Below the pieces are notes generated by a model, which had not been told where the DNA came from, searched no databases, and saw only the letters and a list, made by a program, of their open reading frames with translations. Positions 43,992 through 58,155 of a stretch of DNA of 64,000 nt are shown here, piece after piece; position 1 is the stretch's first letter; each line of letters opens with the position of its first letter. A program made the position numbers and the translations under genes. Origin of the DNA: Diphasiastrum complanatum. Its lineage: Eukaryota; Streptophyta; Lycopodiopsida; Lycopodiales; Lycopodiaceae. The DNA lies in the NCBI GenBank assembly GCA_029204225.1, contig CM055097.1, positions 15,748,711 through 15,812,710 of the forward strand. The letters run 5' to 3'.

Positions 43992-45804
43992 TCAATAATA
44001 CTCATAAGGGTCTGGTGGCCATTCTGGATAACCTTGTTCATCAATAATTGGGTAGTTGAGGCATTCCATCAAAGTATCCCAAGAAAAGACTGGATCCTCA
44101 TAGATTGGCGCAACTGGTTCCAACGTCATAGACTCTCCCAATTCGTAATGTGGATACGACGTGCTCGTTTGACTACTTTGTCGATCCAGGTAGTGGTATG
44201 CTTGAACTTGACAACTTTCCTCCATAGTCAATCTTACAAATTGGACAAGGTGTTGTCATTGTACGCGCTAGTGCTTGCTGGACTGGAGGCCTAATTGAGC
44301 TTGGATTCTCTGGATTTGGCCTTTGAAGAATGGATATACCTAGATTTGGCATTGGTTTGGGCTGCTGCATTATGGAACAATGAGACTTTGGTTGAATCTT
44401 GCTCGTTGAGGGACAATCATCAACTTTCGTCCTCTCTTGGTCATTGCACTTCTCCGTTGAAGATTGCGTGATGGCACTTTTCCTTGGATCTTGTGTTGAA
44501 TTGCCTTGTCAAGTTGCCTTGTTGATGCTAGTCCCCTTTGTAATTCCTCACTAATGGTTATGCCAAGAGACTTGGTAAAATCTGTTGGACTTCGTCGGAT
44601 GCCAATTTCTTGACTTCCTCAATTACCATTGTCGTGATGGATTCTACCATCTTTGTCTTCTGTGATGGTTTTACTTGTTTGCCCAAGGGTATCTTTGCGT
44701 ACTTTGGGACTTTTGCCGAATTGTCCTTTTGTCACTCGTTTCATAACCCCGTGGCACGAAGATTTTTCTTTTATAGTGCGTTCGAGGTGGAAAGGTCACC
44801 ATAGGTGCATGTCGGTCTACATAGGCCAAAGCCTCTTGGATATTTGTGAATTTCTCATTGGGCAATCTCGGCATGGATGATTAACTCCGCATTGTGAACA
44901 TGAGGGATCAAATGTTGATGGATCCCCTCGATGTGGACATTTAGCATGACGGTGTTTTCCTCCGCATCCATAGAACCTAACTGAGTGTAGTATGTCATCG
45001 CCTCTAAGTTGTTAAGCATACACCAATAACAGATTTCCCTTTGGATCTTCCACAAAATAGACTGGTAGGTTGTTATGGTCCTCCATTGAGTTTGGTGACA
45101 TGAAAGAGGATATAACTAAAACTTCTACCTTGCCACTGTTTGTTGAAGAAACTCGTGATTTAGATGGATCAATTTGACATCCATCCTTCTAGTGAGCTCC
45201 TTGTTGGCTTGATTTTGCTTCTGACCATTGAACTGCTGGATCTCGCTGTCGACGAACTTGTTGCTCTGTATTTTGTCCTTTTGATAAGCATGGATTCTTG
45301 ATTGGACACCTGGTACTTGGATGATCTCCAAAGTAGAAGGTACATTCATCCTTTTCAAGAAACTTAATAGAGCGAGCATAAGCTTGTTGATAGCTTGAAG
45401 TACAACATTCTTGGCCTTCCATTGCACTTGATCTGCTTGACTTTGCTTTGTTGCCTTGCATGGGGTTCCATTCTTGTTGGATCATCGCTCGTTGTCGACC
45501 TTTGTTCCTCTGATTTCCCATCTGATGATTCATTAGAGTGATAGGGAAAATCCTCCTTCCTGAGTGAGATTTCCATCAAGGCAGCATCCTTACAAAGTTG
45601 TGCAAGTGATGCATAGGATGCTAACTCTTCCATACCAGGTCTGATCCTTTTGGGCAGTCCGACATAGCATTTTGCCACGATGATCTGTTCGGGAATCGGG
45701 GGATAACAATCCTTCACTAGACGATAGATCCGATAGGTGTAGCCTTGAATTGTTTCATCAGGGAACTTTTTTAATTTCGATAATCCTACGAGGGCAGTCT
45801 CCAT
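43992..45804 (-). pseudogene. gypsy-type gag, broken
   Basis: From 45804 the minus strand reads METALVGLSKLKKFPDETIQ, RIYRLVKDCYPPIPEQIIVA and GLPKRIRPGMEELASYASLA, the C-terminal half of a gypsy gag domain. It then shifts frame near 45500 to CTFYFGDHPSTRCPIKN, a decayed cysteine-histidine box. Farther left, SIRPPVQQALARTMTTPCP and IDEQGYPEWPPDPYEYY look like a proline-rich Gag tail. The N-terminal half and all of pol are absent, unlike the element at 20-24 kb. Confidence 0.6.
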
Positions 45805-45889
45805 TGTCGCAAAGTAGCTGGTTGGTGAATTGCTTCATGGTTTGCTCAATGGCGTTGGTGTTCCAAACTTTTTTTTTTTAAGAAAGATT

Positions 45890-45920
45890 GAGAAGAAGAA
45901 GAAGAAGAAGAAGAAGAAGA
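45890..45920. repeat. (GAA)n microsatellite
   Basis: About ten GAA units just outside the gypsy-type gag. Confidence 0.9.
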
Positions 45921-46511
45921 GAAAGAATCGGTGAATGGTGGATCAACATGGATGAGAATAGAGACAAAAATGGATTTATCTAACAGAGATGAAGATAGAG
46001 GATGGAATAGAGATGGGACAGAAGAATGATGGATGGATAGTGGTTAATGTGGAGGGAACTAATCGACTTGATCTGAGGTTCATTCACTTGATTTAGTCCA
46101 GGGATGTTGGATCTTGATGGATAATCTGACTGCAACCTAGATTTGACAAGATCTGATCAGTTTCAGTTGGCTAATAGTGTGATTTTAGCCCTTTTTCTTG
46201 ATTTTTTGAGATTTTTTTTTTTTTGGAGATTTCTTCAGATCTGAGTGAATATAACCTTTAAACTTCCTACAATGGTTGTATCTAGACCATTTCTAGATAA
46301 TGTGAGTTCTGTAAGTGTTCTTGATGGACAGATTTGTCAAGATCTTGAAAAAACTTAGTTTTTAGGCACTTTTTGGCACTTTTTCTTAGATATTTCTAGA
46401 TCTAGCCATTGGATCTTAACAAAAATTTTATAGTAGCCAGATCTAAATTAGATCTATCTATAAATTTTTTTAAGAATGTTAATTTTCAGCAGATCTCAAA
46501 GAATCATGAAA

Positions 46512-47032
46512 AAAGTACATTTTTTGGGGTTTTTTTTAGCAAACGTTTAAGATTTTTATACTGGTATGCACTTGTATATGAGTTAAAGTTACCTGCTCAC
46601 CAAGCTGCAAGAGTTACTTTCCAAGGAAACTCAAAAAATCCTGAAAAAAGTGCATTTTTTGGGGTTTTTTTGGCAAAATTTTAAGATTTTCTAGGAAAAA
46701 CTTCTTGCAGAATATTATGCGCTTGTATCTGAGTCAAATTCACCTGATCACCAAGCTACAAGAGTTACTTCCCAAGGAAACTCAAAAAATCTTGAAAAAA
46801 GTGTATTTTTTTGAGGTTTTTTTGCAAAATTTTAAGATTTTTATGATAACAAACCCTCACAGACCGGTATGCAATTGTATCTGAGTTAGATTCACCTGCT
46901 CACAAAGTTACTTCCCAAGGAAACTCAAAAAGTCCTGAAAAAAGTGTATTTTTTTGGAGTTTTTAAGCAAAATTTTAAGATTTTTTGGGAACAAACCCTC
47001 GCAGACTGGTATGCACTTGTATCTGAGTCAGA
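46512..47032. repeat. imperfect tandem repeat, unit about 130-150 bp, four copies
   Basis: Units start near 46512, 46645, 46798 and 46941 with AAAGTGTATTTTTTTGG-type sequence. Each continues through TTTTAAGATTTT, TATGCACTTGTATCTGAGT, a CACCTGCTCACCAAGCT block and GTTACTTCCCAAGGAAACTC. The last unit is cut where family X resumes. Confidence 0.85.
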
Positions 47033-47860
47033 TTCCAACAACAAGCGAATTTTGCCTCAACTAGTTTTTCGATCCAGCATCAAGAGGAAGATGAAGCAGT
47101 CTTTATGATCAAGGTCGGAGAACAACAAGATATCGATTTCTGGTATTTCGTTTCTGGAGCAACTCAACACATGACTCACCATCAAGATGGTTCAAAGATT
47201 ATAAATCTTTCACCCACTCTCGAGTTGTGCAACTTTCAGACAACTCATCACATTCGATTGAAGGTGAAGGAACAATCGGAATCGAATTTCAGAAAGGTGA
47301 AGTCAAGTTGTTGTCCAACGTTTTCCATGTTCCAACTCTGACCAAAAATCTGCTCACAATTAGTTACAGACGGTTGCACCATCCTCGATGGAGGGGAAGA
47401 ATTTATCTCCATAGAATCTAAAGAGTTCTGCAAGGCCAATGGAATACATCAACAATTCACAACGAGCTTCTCACCTCAGTCCAATGGTGTAGTTGAACGG
47501 AAGAATTAGACTCTCATCAAAAGTGCCAATAGCATGATGGTCCATGCCCTCTCTTTTGAAATTTTTTTGGGCAGAAGCTGTTTCTACAGCCGCCTATCTA
47601 CAAAATCGATCCATCACCAAAGCCCTAAATGGCAAGACACCTTATGAGGGGTGGACATGATCAAAACCATCACTCAAGAATACTTGAGTATTTGGTTGCA
47701 TTGCTTATGCTCAGATCCCTGAAGATCTCAGGAAAAAGCTGGATGAAAAGGCACAAAATCGATTTTCGTTGGCTACTCCCCAGATCACAAGGCATACAAG
47801 CTCTACAATTTGGAAACAGAAAAAACATTCACGAGCAAAGATGTCATTTTTGTGGAAGAT
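47033..47860 (+). pseudogene. family X protease joined to integrase, copy 1
   Basis: Resumes in late gag, then FWYFVSGATQHMTHHQDG, where the protease aspartate is valine (VSGAT for DSGAT). At about 47380 the protease end is fused by deletion to mid-integrase: GGEEFISIESKEFCK, HQQFTTSFSPQSNGVVERKN, TAG, then GKTPYEG and a shifted C-terminal part. Both enzymes are dead. Confidence 0.75.
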
Positions 47861-48034
47861 CGATTTATCAACCGCGAGGGAAAAGTTCGAGAAATTTTCG
47901 ATGCATGTATCAAAAAAGATTTTAGGATAGAAAATAAAAAAATCGACACAAACTCAGAATATGGGCCTAAGCAGTAGGGGGTCAAAATTCAGCCAAGAAG
48001 ATCAAATCGACCAAGATAGCCTCCATCTAGATTT

Positions 48035-48790
48035 ATGGACGATGCAGCCTGTTACTTCGTGCAGGAACCAAATACAGTTTTGGAGGCAATGTCTACACCT
48101 GATGCTGATCAATGGAAAGCAACAATGGACATTGAATTTGATTCTCTGGTAGAGAATAAAAAATGGACAATCACTATGCTTCCAAAGAGAAGAAATATGA
48201 ATCCATGCAAGTGGATATTTGAGACGAAGTATGATGCTGAAGGAAAGCTAAATCGATACAAAGCCAGGCTGGTTGCCAATGGCTATTATTAGATTTCACA
48301 TCTGGATTATTTCAAGACCTTCAACCCAGTCATCAAGCATGCTTCGATCCATTTGCTACTCTGTGTTGCAGTTGAAGCAGATCTCAAAGTCCATCAAATG
48401 GATGTCCAGACCGTTTTTATCAACGGAACCATTGAAGAGAAAATCTTTACGTAACAACCAGAAGGATACGAAATGAGGAGTAAGCAACACCTTGTATGCA
48501 AAATCCACAAGGCACTCTATGGGCTGAAATAGTCACCCAGGGCCTGATTTCAGAAAATCAATACATTTCTTATTCAGAATGGCTTCATTCCAAACTCAGC
48601 AGACTCGAATGTCTACTTCAAGTCTATATCTAATTTCTTCATCATCATCACTCTCTATGTGGATGATACACTATTATTCAATAACGATCTGAATCAGATG
48701 AGGGACACAAAATGCATACTGGCCCAAGAGTATAAAATTACTGATATGGGTCCAGCCCACTATTGTCTCAGAATTAAAAAATTTTAAATT
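48035..48790 (+). pseudogene. family X reverse transcriptase, copy 1
   Basis: ADQWKATMDIEFDSLVENKK, CKWIFETKYDAEGKLNRYKA and RLVANGYY, then TAG in place of glutamine (48289-48291). Next LKVHQMDVQTVFINGTIEEK (catalytic D region), KIHKALYGLK, another TAG for glutamine, and LYVDDTLLFNND (YVDD) near 48660. Several more stops follow. Confidence 0.8.
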
Positions 48791-48799
48791 CGACCAGCC

Positions 48800-49748
<949 letters not shown>

Positions 49749-50335
49749 TGTTGGAATTTGATGCTCAGCCTCAAATCCATTCAATAATAGGCATCCTAAA
49801 AAACCAAAAACAGAAGGCTCAAATTTCTGAACAGAGGATCGAAAAAGTCATGATCAAATTTTCTAGAATTTTTTGATACTGGATCGACTCGAAAAATTCT
49901 ATATTTTTTGAGCCAGTGTATATTTTCGATACTTGTAAATTTCAATACTGTTGGTCTAAAATCCGACGCAACGACTTTGTGTTGCCCAATTTGTACATAC
50001 ATTAACTATAATGAGGCGGTTGTAATAACTGCAACAAAAGATAGTTGTAGATATTTCGTAGGATATCAATCCCAGAATCTTCATCAGAAAACTCCTTCTA
50101 GTTATTCAAGTTTATGTAGCCAATGTTATTACGCTCAACAACTGTAAGCTGAAGTTATCACTTCAAGCATTGTACTCACTGCTTGATATTAATTAGAGTG
50201 CAAATTTTCAGTCCCACTATTTTATCGTTTCATTGTCCATTTGTCTAAATCATTCAATTTCAATATTCTGCTACTATTTGTGGTGCCACCAAGCTCGCTC
50301 ATCAGCTTTCGCTCATTCCTACTGATTTAACGACA
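49749..50335 (+). repeat. family X LTR 2 (587 bp)
   Basis: Starts TGTTGGAATTTGATGCTC and ends TTAACGACA; close match to LTR 1 at 42041-42648. Confidence 0.95.
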
Positions 50336-50347
50336 TGGTATTAGAGT
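50336..50347 (+). promoter_or_regulatory. primer-binding site, X copy 2
   Basis: TGGTATTAGAGT, one base different from copy 1, directly after LTR 2. Confidence 0.85.
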
Positions 50348-50477
50348 GGGCTGTTCGGTAATCTGCACATTGTCTATGGATAATCAAGTCTTTTTCTACC
50401 AAGACAACGCTCTAGCAAGGGCTCAACCAACGATATCACGAATATGTTGTTTCTATCAACTATCTCGCTCAACCAGA

Positions 50478-51996
50478 ATGGATTTATCTACTAGTTCTTC
50501 TCTAATCGACAGACTCAATGGGAGTAACTACCATCTCTAAAAGTTCAAAATGAAGGTCATACTACTAGCCAAGGAAATGTGGGACATCGTTGATGGCATA
50601 GAAGTTAAACTTGAAGGTGATGTAGTCACTATCACCCAATGGAGACTGAAAGATGGCAAGGATTTTGCCATGATCACTCTCAACATAAAAGACAATCAAA
50701 TCAGTCACATACATGCTGTTCAGACTTCTAAGGATGCATGGGACATCCTAGCAACCCTCTACGATATCAGGGACATCTCCTCCAAACTCCATTTGAGGAA
50801 GAAATTCTTCTCCCTAAGAATGTCCGAAGCAGTAAGCGTTTCGAGCCATATCAATACTTTTCAAAATCTTATATAGCAGATGACTGCAAATGGCTCAATC
50901 CAGGAGAAGATCACCCTTTCAAGAGTGATTTTATTAGGAGGCCAGAAGAACTGCAACCTCCTCAGGCACAAGGTCGGATCCTCAAGCTCTATATTTCAAA
51001 AATTAGATGTTCAGATCCAAAAAGAAGAGCAATATGCCATCAGGATCGAATTTTGACTCAGGCTCAAATTTTGGCTCAGGGTCGAATTCTGGCTTAGGGT
51101 CAAATTCGAATTCTTCATCTTTCCAACCAAAGCAGAAACTATTCTGCAGGCACTGTAGGAGAACTGGACATGAGATCAAGAACTGCAGAACTTTGAAATT
51201 CAACAATGAGAAGAAGAAGAAGCAGTTCCAACTACAAGCGAATTTAGTCTCAACTAGTTTTTCGATCCAACAACAAGAGGAAGATGAAGCAACCTTTATG
51301 ACCAAGGTCGGAGAACAACATGATATCAATTTATGGTATCTCGATTTTGGGACAACTCAATACATGACTCACCATCAAGACTGGTTCAAAGATTATAAAT
51401 CTTTCACCCACTCTCGAGTTGTGCAATTTGGAGATAACTCATTATATTCTATTGAAGGTGAAGAAATAGTCAGAATCGAATTTCAAAAAAGTGAAGTCAA
51501 ATTGCTGTCCAATGTTCTTCATGTTCCAAAAATAACCAAGAATATGCTCTCAGTTAGCAGATTCATTGATTTAGGTCGGAGGGTCAAATTCGATACAAAT
51601 GGTTGCACCATCCTTGACAAATCCTGGAAAGTTTTAGGTTTCGGGAGAAGAAGTGGCAACCTCTACAAACTCAGCCACTATTATTCTTCCAATAGTCAAG
51701 CTCTTCACACTTCTAGCTCTGAATCAGCTGATGCTGATCAATGGAAAGCAATGATGGACACTGAATTCAATTCTCTAATAGAGAATCAAACATGGATAGT
51801 CATAGAAATACCAAAGGGAAGAAATCCGATTCCATGCAAGTGGATATTCAAGGTGAAGTATGATGCTGAAGGAAGACTGAATCAATACAAAGCCAGGTTG
51901 GTTACCAAAGGCTATTCCCAGACTCAAGACCTGGATTATTCCAAGACCTTCAGCCCAGTTGTCACGCTTCAATCCATTTGCTACTCTCTTTTCTAG
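50478..51996 (+). pseudogene. family X gag-protease fused to RT, copy 2
   Basis: Gag opens at ATG 50478, with TAA where glutamine is expected, and runs through ISHIHAVQTSKDAWDILATL before breaking near 50875. A second frame (51007-51996, 329 codons) has the knuckle FCRHCRRTGHEIKNC, the protease site as DFGTTQYM (DSGA changed), VLHVPKITKNMLSVSRFIDL, and then passes in frame into ADADQWKAMMDTEFNSL and RLVTKGYSQTQDLDYSKTF of RT. Pre-integrase and integrase are deleted with the frame kept. Confidence 0.8.
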
Positions 51997-52172
51997 TTGT
52001 AGCAGATCTTGAAGTCCATCAAATGGATGTCCAGATTGCTTTCCTCAACATGACCATTGGAGAGAAAATCTTTATGTCACAACCAAAAGGATACGAACTG
52101 AGGGGTAAGCAACACCTTGTATGCAAAATTCACAAGGCACTCTATAGGCTAAAATAGTCACCCAGGGCCTGG
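51997..52172 (+). pseudogene. family X RT end, copy 2
   Basis: Continues the RT with LEVHQMDVQIAFLNMTIGEK and a TAG for glutamine at the YRLK*SP site also mutated in copy 1. X homology stops at 52172 before a GTGTGT run. Confidence 0.7.
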
Positions 52173-52570
<398 letters not shown>

Positions 52571-52967
52571 ACATAAAGACTAATAGCATTTGAAAATGTG
52601 TAAAACACTATTTGAAATGCATAAACAAAGAAACTAACATGTAAAAAAATTATTGAGGCCATTTTAAACAAAATAAAATATAAAATACAAGAAAACAAGA
52701 AACCAAGAATAAAAAAAAAAAGAATCACTCACAATAGGAGGAGAATCACGATTTTATGGTAGAAAGAATGGATCCACAATGCAATTTTAACTTTATTGTT
52801 GTGTTTCAAACTTCCATGGATGTTCGACATGTGTTAATCTTTCACACATATGAAAAGTTTCCACGTAGAAAAATTAGAAGATTACCTTCAAAGATTGAGA
52901 ATTTTTGGGTCATATGATATGATGTCTCTTCAACAATACAAATTAACAAGTTGATCTATGTGAGATT

Positions 52968-53229
52968 ATGGTCCTTCTTGATATGTGATGTGATGGTCCT
53001 TCTTGACATGTGATGTGATGGTCCTTCTTGATATTTATGGTCATTCTTGACATGTAATGTGATGGTCCTTTTTGACATGTGAGGTGATGGATATTCGTGA
53101 TGGTTATTCTTAGCAAGTTTGTACAGGCCATGGTCCTTCTTGTCATGTGAGATTACAGTCCTTATCAAATTGGTACATGTGAGGTAATGGTCTTTCTTGT
53201 CATGTGAGATCATGGCCATCTTGCCATAT
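52968..53229. repeat. degenerate minisatellite, unit about 26 bp
   Basis: Variants of TGATGGTCCTTCTTGACATGTGATG repeat about nine to ten times with increasing divergence to the right. Confidence 0.85.
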
Positions 53230-54339
53230 GAGGTCATAACTCATACAATTTTCACTAATTGATATACATACACATAGAACAAGAGTTTCATTATAAAATT
53301 ACCCTTGAACATTGAAATTTTATTGATATTTATTGTATGACATTGAGTTGTCCAGAAATATTAATTTTTATAATGTATGATTGTCTTTTTGAAGTAATAA
53401 ACATAGTAAATATTTATAAATTAATTATGTCAAATGATAATTTAGACAATATCGAGACACTTTATGTTAGTATGTCATTGAATTAAGATGCATAATATGT
53501 TTGAAATTTCATTTTAATTCTACATAGAAAAAAAATGATGTTTTGTAACATTACTATGCGTTGATATTATTGTTTTACATTTACTTTTATCTTGAATATA
53601 TGTAGGCCAATTACTATTTTTAATATAGATTCAAAATTTGAAAAGAGAATCACAATATTATGGTGATAACAAAAAAAAGATTTAGATACTTATTTTTTAG
53701 AATTAATTTTTTTATTAAAATATTCAACACTCAAAATAACAATATCATCCTATAAGAAATTATAACAATATTATCAAAAAAAAAATTATACTGATGTTTA
53801 TACATCTAAACTTGTAATTTTTTTAAGTGAATAAACTATTAAAGTTAGGTTCTATTCATAATTAAATTTTTTATTTTTATTTTTGAAATTTTTTATGATT
53901 TATGATTATTTTAAGTATTTAAATATTTTTTGAAACATTAATTATTTTATGTGATGTTAAAAACTATGGATATTTTCAATATCAAAAATTATTTTCATTT
54001 TTGGAAACTGTAAAATACTTTAAAAAATTTATTTTTAGTTTTGAGTATAATATAGACAATTTATTTATTTTTAAATGTTGTGATTTAAAGATATTAATAT
54101 TATCATACATGTAAAAGGTTGAAAATATTTTGAATTTACAAATCTGAATTATGGAAATTTTGGTACATTTAATAGATATGTCAAACAAGAAAAAGTATTG
54201 TTTTTCATTCCAACAAAACTAAATGCAAAACATAATTCCATTTGAGCATAATTTCAAATAAATAATAATAGCTACAAAAAAATATATTTTATTGTTTCTC
54301 ACAAAAGAATAAATATATTTTAAAATGCTGTATCTAAAA

Positions 54340-54342
<3 letters not shown>
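53230..54342. other. very AT-rich, no gene
   Basis: Poly-A and poly-T rich sequence with no coding signal. Confidence 0.5.

Positions 54343-54391
<49 letters not shown>
54343..54391. repeat. (AC)n microsatellite
   Basis: About 49 bases of AC. Confidence 0.99.
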
Positions 54392-54395
<4 letters not shown>

Positions 54396-54434
54396 TTTCG
54401 GGAGGGGCACAATAGTTGTCGTTGTTGGCTCTCT

Positions 54435-55245
54435 ATTATAACATTTTTAATCAAGACCTTAGATGTTGTTCTATGACATCTCACATAGCCTCTATGTGAC
54501 CAACTTTTGGTTGTGGCTTATTTGGCAAGGGAACGACGAAGTCCTTTTTATCTATACACTCTTTTTACTTTTCTCTTTTTATAAAATAAGAATATAAATG
54601 TCATCCACATTTTTTATGAACTCCACTACTTTACTCTCTAATTCTACAACACCAATATGTTTATCATTTTGAATAGCACATGTATTGGTTGTTTTGCTTA
54701 CACTAAAAAGATCTAACACTCAATTAGTAGGATTGAAAAGACTTTAATTAAATGATTTGATATTTCTTGTGGCTTTTGATCTAGACAAGCCATTGTACTT
54801 CTCATGAGATTTTGCAATTTATCAAAATAACAAGTGAATATTATAACATTTTTAATCAAGATCTTAGATGTTGTTCTATGACATCTCACATAGCCTCTAT
54901 GTGACCAACTTTTGGTTGTGGCTTATTTGGCAAGGGAACGACGAAGTCCTTTTTATCTATACACTCTTTTTACTTTTCTCTTTTTATAAAACAAGAATAT
55001 AAATGTCATCCACATTTTTTATGAACTCTACTACTTTACTCTCTAATTCTACAACACCAATATGTTTATCATTTTGAATAGCACATGTATAGGTTGTTTT
55101 GCTTATACTAAAAAGATCTAACACTCAATTAGTAGGATGTGAAAAGACTTTAATTAAATGATTTGATATTTCTTGTGGCTTTTGATCTAGACAAGCCATT
55201 GTACTTCTCATGACATTTTGCAGTTTATCAAAATAACAAGTGAAT
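54435..55245. repeat. 405-bp direct tandem duplication
   Basis: Unit 1 is 54435-54839 and unit 2 is 54840-55245, both from ATTATAACATTTTTAATC to AAAATAACAAGTGAAT. They differ at only a handful of bases, so the duplication is recent. No domain recognised. Confidence 0.95.
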
Positions 55246-57482
55246 AACAAGATTGGTTTGGCTAGTTGTCTTGTAATGTAGCATCACGATTGCAATCAAG
55301 AGAATAGTAACCATAAACATGGTTTAACCAACAATGATTTGGAAGAAGATTTAAACTTTTTTTTTTTTTTAAAAGTAGACTATATATTTAAGATTTATTA
55401 ACTCGAAAAAAATAGTATTTTTTTCCTCCAAAAATAAGACTATTTTGCTAATGGGAAATAAGATTTTTTCATTCTGTTATGTTTAGCATATCAAAACACA
55501 ATGCCTTTAATATTTTTCTATGTTGAGCAAAATAAATAAACAAAAGGGAACTTGTTTGCTATGTTGAGACATAATAATAGGAGACATATTTGCTATGTTG
55601 AGCATAACAAAACAAACTATTGGTGTCTTGTATTTTTATGATGAGCATAACAAACACGACTCATTGCACTCTTTTGTTATACTCAACATAATAGCTATGC
55701 ATTTTCAACCAAAGAATTTCAACAACCTTTCAACTTAGGAGTTCCAAGCTCAATAAAAATAGACAAATCATAATTGCTACCAAAGTGAAATGGTGAGATG
55801 ATTTTTATGAAATTTTAATGGGGAGTCTTCTTGCACTGTTGGCTTCTAAAAATATTGAAGGACATCCATTTTGGATTGTAAAGTGCTTGGATTCATTCAA
55901 AACAATAACTAGATAAAACTATTATGGGTCCATTGGTTGCACACCATGTCAATTACTTCCTTTTCAGGAAACTATGAGTTTAAAATGTTGCAGTTGGATC
56001 CAAAGGGCAAGAGAAAATTGCCAAAAGATCACACAACCAAGGGTTGTTGGATGATTTAAATTTAGAAGATGTAAATATTCTAGCATTTAATTTTAAATGA
56101 ATAACAACTAATCCTTTATGAAAATCAATTATTCTTATTTTAAAAGAACGACTTGGATTAATGGGACAACCATCATACTCAATCAATTTGAGCCACTATG
56201 CAATTTAGGCCTTGCTCAAGTTCTAAAAGTTTTTTTCTCTTGGACTTCGAAACTGGCTCCTAAACAATATCACTTGGACCACATGCCAAGATTAAAACAA
56301 CTTAGCATCTATATGGAAAGCACAGTGAGAAATTCCAGATGTTTCTGGATTACACATCAAGCATTATTGAAAAACATATAGAAACTGTCAAATATATTAA
56401 TTTTGGTTCGTCATTGGCAATTATGAGGATCTTGTTGTTGATAATTTATGTAGAGTGACTTCTAAACTTTATATCATTTATGAAAATTCTATCCGTCCAT
56501 CCACATCACATGTAGCATTTAGCCACCTCAGGTCCAATGAAAATATGAGATAAGATTTGGATGTTTGTTAACCACATTAGGCTAAAGTAATGAAATTTCA
56601 CATACTTGGAAACAACTCAAGCAACATACCAAGTTCATTGCATGAGTCTCCTCATCTATTAAATGATAATCACTAGTAAATAGCTTTGATATATATCTAT
56701 ATATGGTGATCTTCTTGTTGGTCCCACAATTTTGAATCAATAATTGTTGAATTTGTAATTCAACTTCAAATTCTTGATCAAGTGATCAACTCCTCAAGGA
56801 CAATCATCAGTCTCCAATCTTCTTTAGCACATTCTCTCTCCATAGTGCACCAACACAAATAATTCTCGTCACCCCTAGGGCACCTTCTTTATGGCCTAAA
56901 AATGTGATAACTTTTAGTAAAAAAAATTCACGATAAAAAATCTAGTATCTGCTTTTCTCAGTCCCTATTTGTTGGAAAATTGACAAACCTCTGATAACAC
57001 AATTTGTGAGCTTTAGTGAATGAATTCTTGTATTGTTTGAACCTATGGTCAGCTCAACAATGCACCTGGCAACTTGTTGATGAAGTTTGTTAGCATTCTA
57101 CTAAGTATTAAGTGTGCATTAAGCATTTTCTAATTGTAAACTTATTTTTCTACTGTTTTTTCAAAATTTTGATTGTCTAAAACTTCATAGTTGACCAATT
57201 TCACCATATGATATTGTAGTTCATCTTGTTCTAACAACAAGCTCCCAATAGAGTGTTCATATTGTCAAAGTAGATAAGTCTAGTTTATCTGAACACTTGA
57301 CTAGTATTGCCAATTTTTCTCCCTATTTCGAATCTAACTTATTTATATTCTTTAATAGTAAGCTTTCATTCAATTGCTCATTATTCTAAAGTGAAATATA
57401 AGAAATATTCACCTATTGTAATGAAAGTTGGAAGTTAGTTTATCCTACATATTGATCTTGACTAAATTTCGAGTCTTCAAAC
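55246..57482. other. no gene recognised; contains a repeated palindromic word
   Basis: AT-rich. Between about 55481 and 55690 variants of GCTATGTTGAGCATAAC recur about six times, one inverted. The rest shows nothing I can support. Confidence 0.4.
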
Positions 57483-58143
57483 TATGAGAAATTGCCAAAT
57501 CCAGCTTGATCAAAAACATGTAAATTGTACATAGGTGGGCCCCACACGTGTGAGTCCATGTTGCCACATGTGTAGGCTACCCTATATAGGTTAGATATCA
57601 TTCATGGGTTAGTTAGGTTTGTTTGGTCATAATTCCTAAATTATAGGACCAAATTGATCATGGAGGTGGATAACCAACCTAGCCACCAACTTGGCAAAAC
57701 TCTAGGGTTAGGTAAGATTGAAACATTAGAGCACAAATGGTCAATCATGTTCCTTATTACATGCTGGATTTTCACCTAACTCGAGGTGGGGAAGAGCTTT
57801 TCTATGTATCATCATCTCTCCATAGTATTGCCTTAGAAATGTTTTGAGAGCTAAGAGGCTATCTCGACTTCTACCATGATGTACTTTGTTTCCTTTTGGA
57901 TCTAAGTGAAATCTAAGTGTTATAAACTATTTTTGGTGTCTATAGGCCATAATGAAGGCCGTACCACACGTGTGGGGGCTGGGATCAATGATTTATAATT
58001 GCTCTTGCTTGATGTGTGTAGAATTGCCAATCTAGATCTTGATTTTTGATGTCTAGTTTGCACTCAATAGTAAATCAATCAATCAATTCCTCTTGTGAGT
58101 CATTAATAGGCTCAAATAAGGTCCAAATTACTGTACTTTAACA
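57483..58143 (+). repeat. 5' LTR, non-autonomous copia copy 2
   Basis: Starts TATGAGAAATTGCC, probably a mutated TGTGAGAAATTGCC as in the 3' copy, and ends CTTTAACA before the primer site. Similar to the 36869 LTR in order and words, such as TGGGCCCCACACGTGTGAG. Confidence 0.85.
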
Positions 58144-58155
58144 TGGTATCAGAGC
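58144..58155 (+). promoter_or_regulatory. primer-binding site, non-autonomous copy 2
   Basis: TGGTATCAGAGC directly after the LTR. Confidence 0.9.

Noticed and set aside
44173-44370. PCPICKIDYGG as a RING or zinc finger host gene
   Set aside because: It sits within the gypsy-type gag remnant, with a single cysteine pair and no further metal ligands.
52968-53229. Regularly repeated 26-bp units that might suggest a CRISPR array
   Set aside because: Units abut without unique spacers and diverge steadily; this is a minisatellite in plant DNA.
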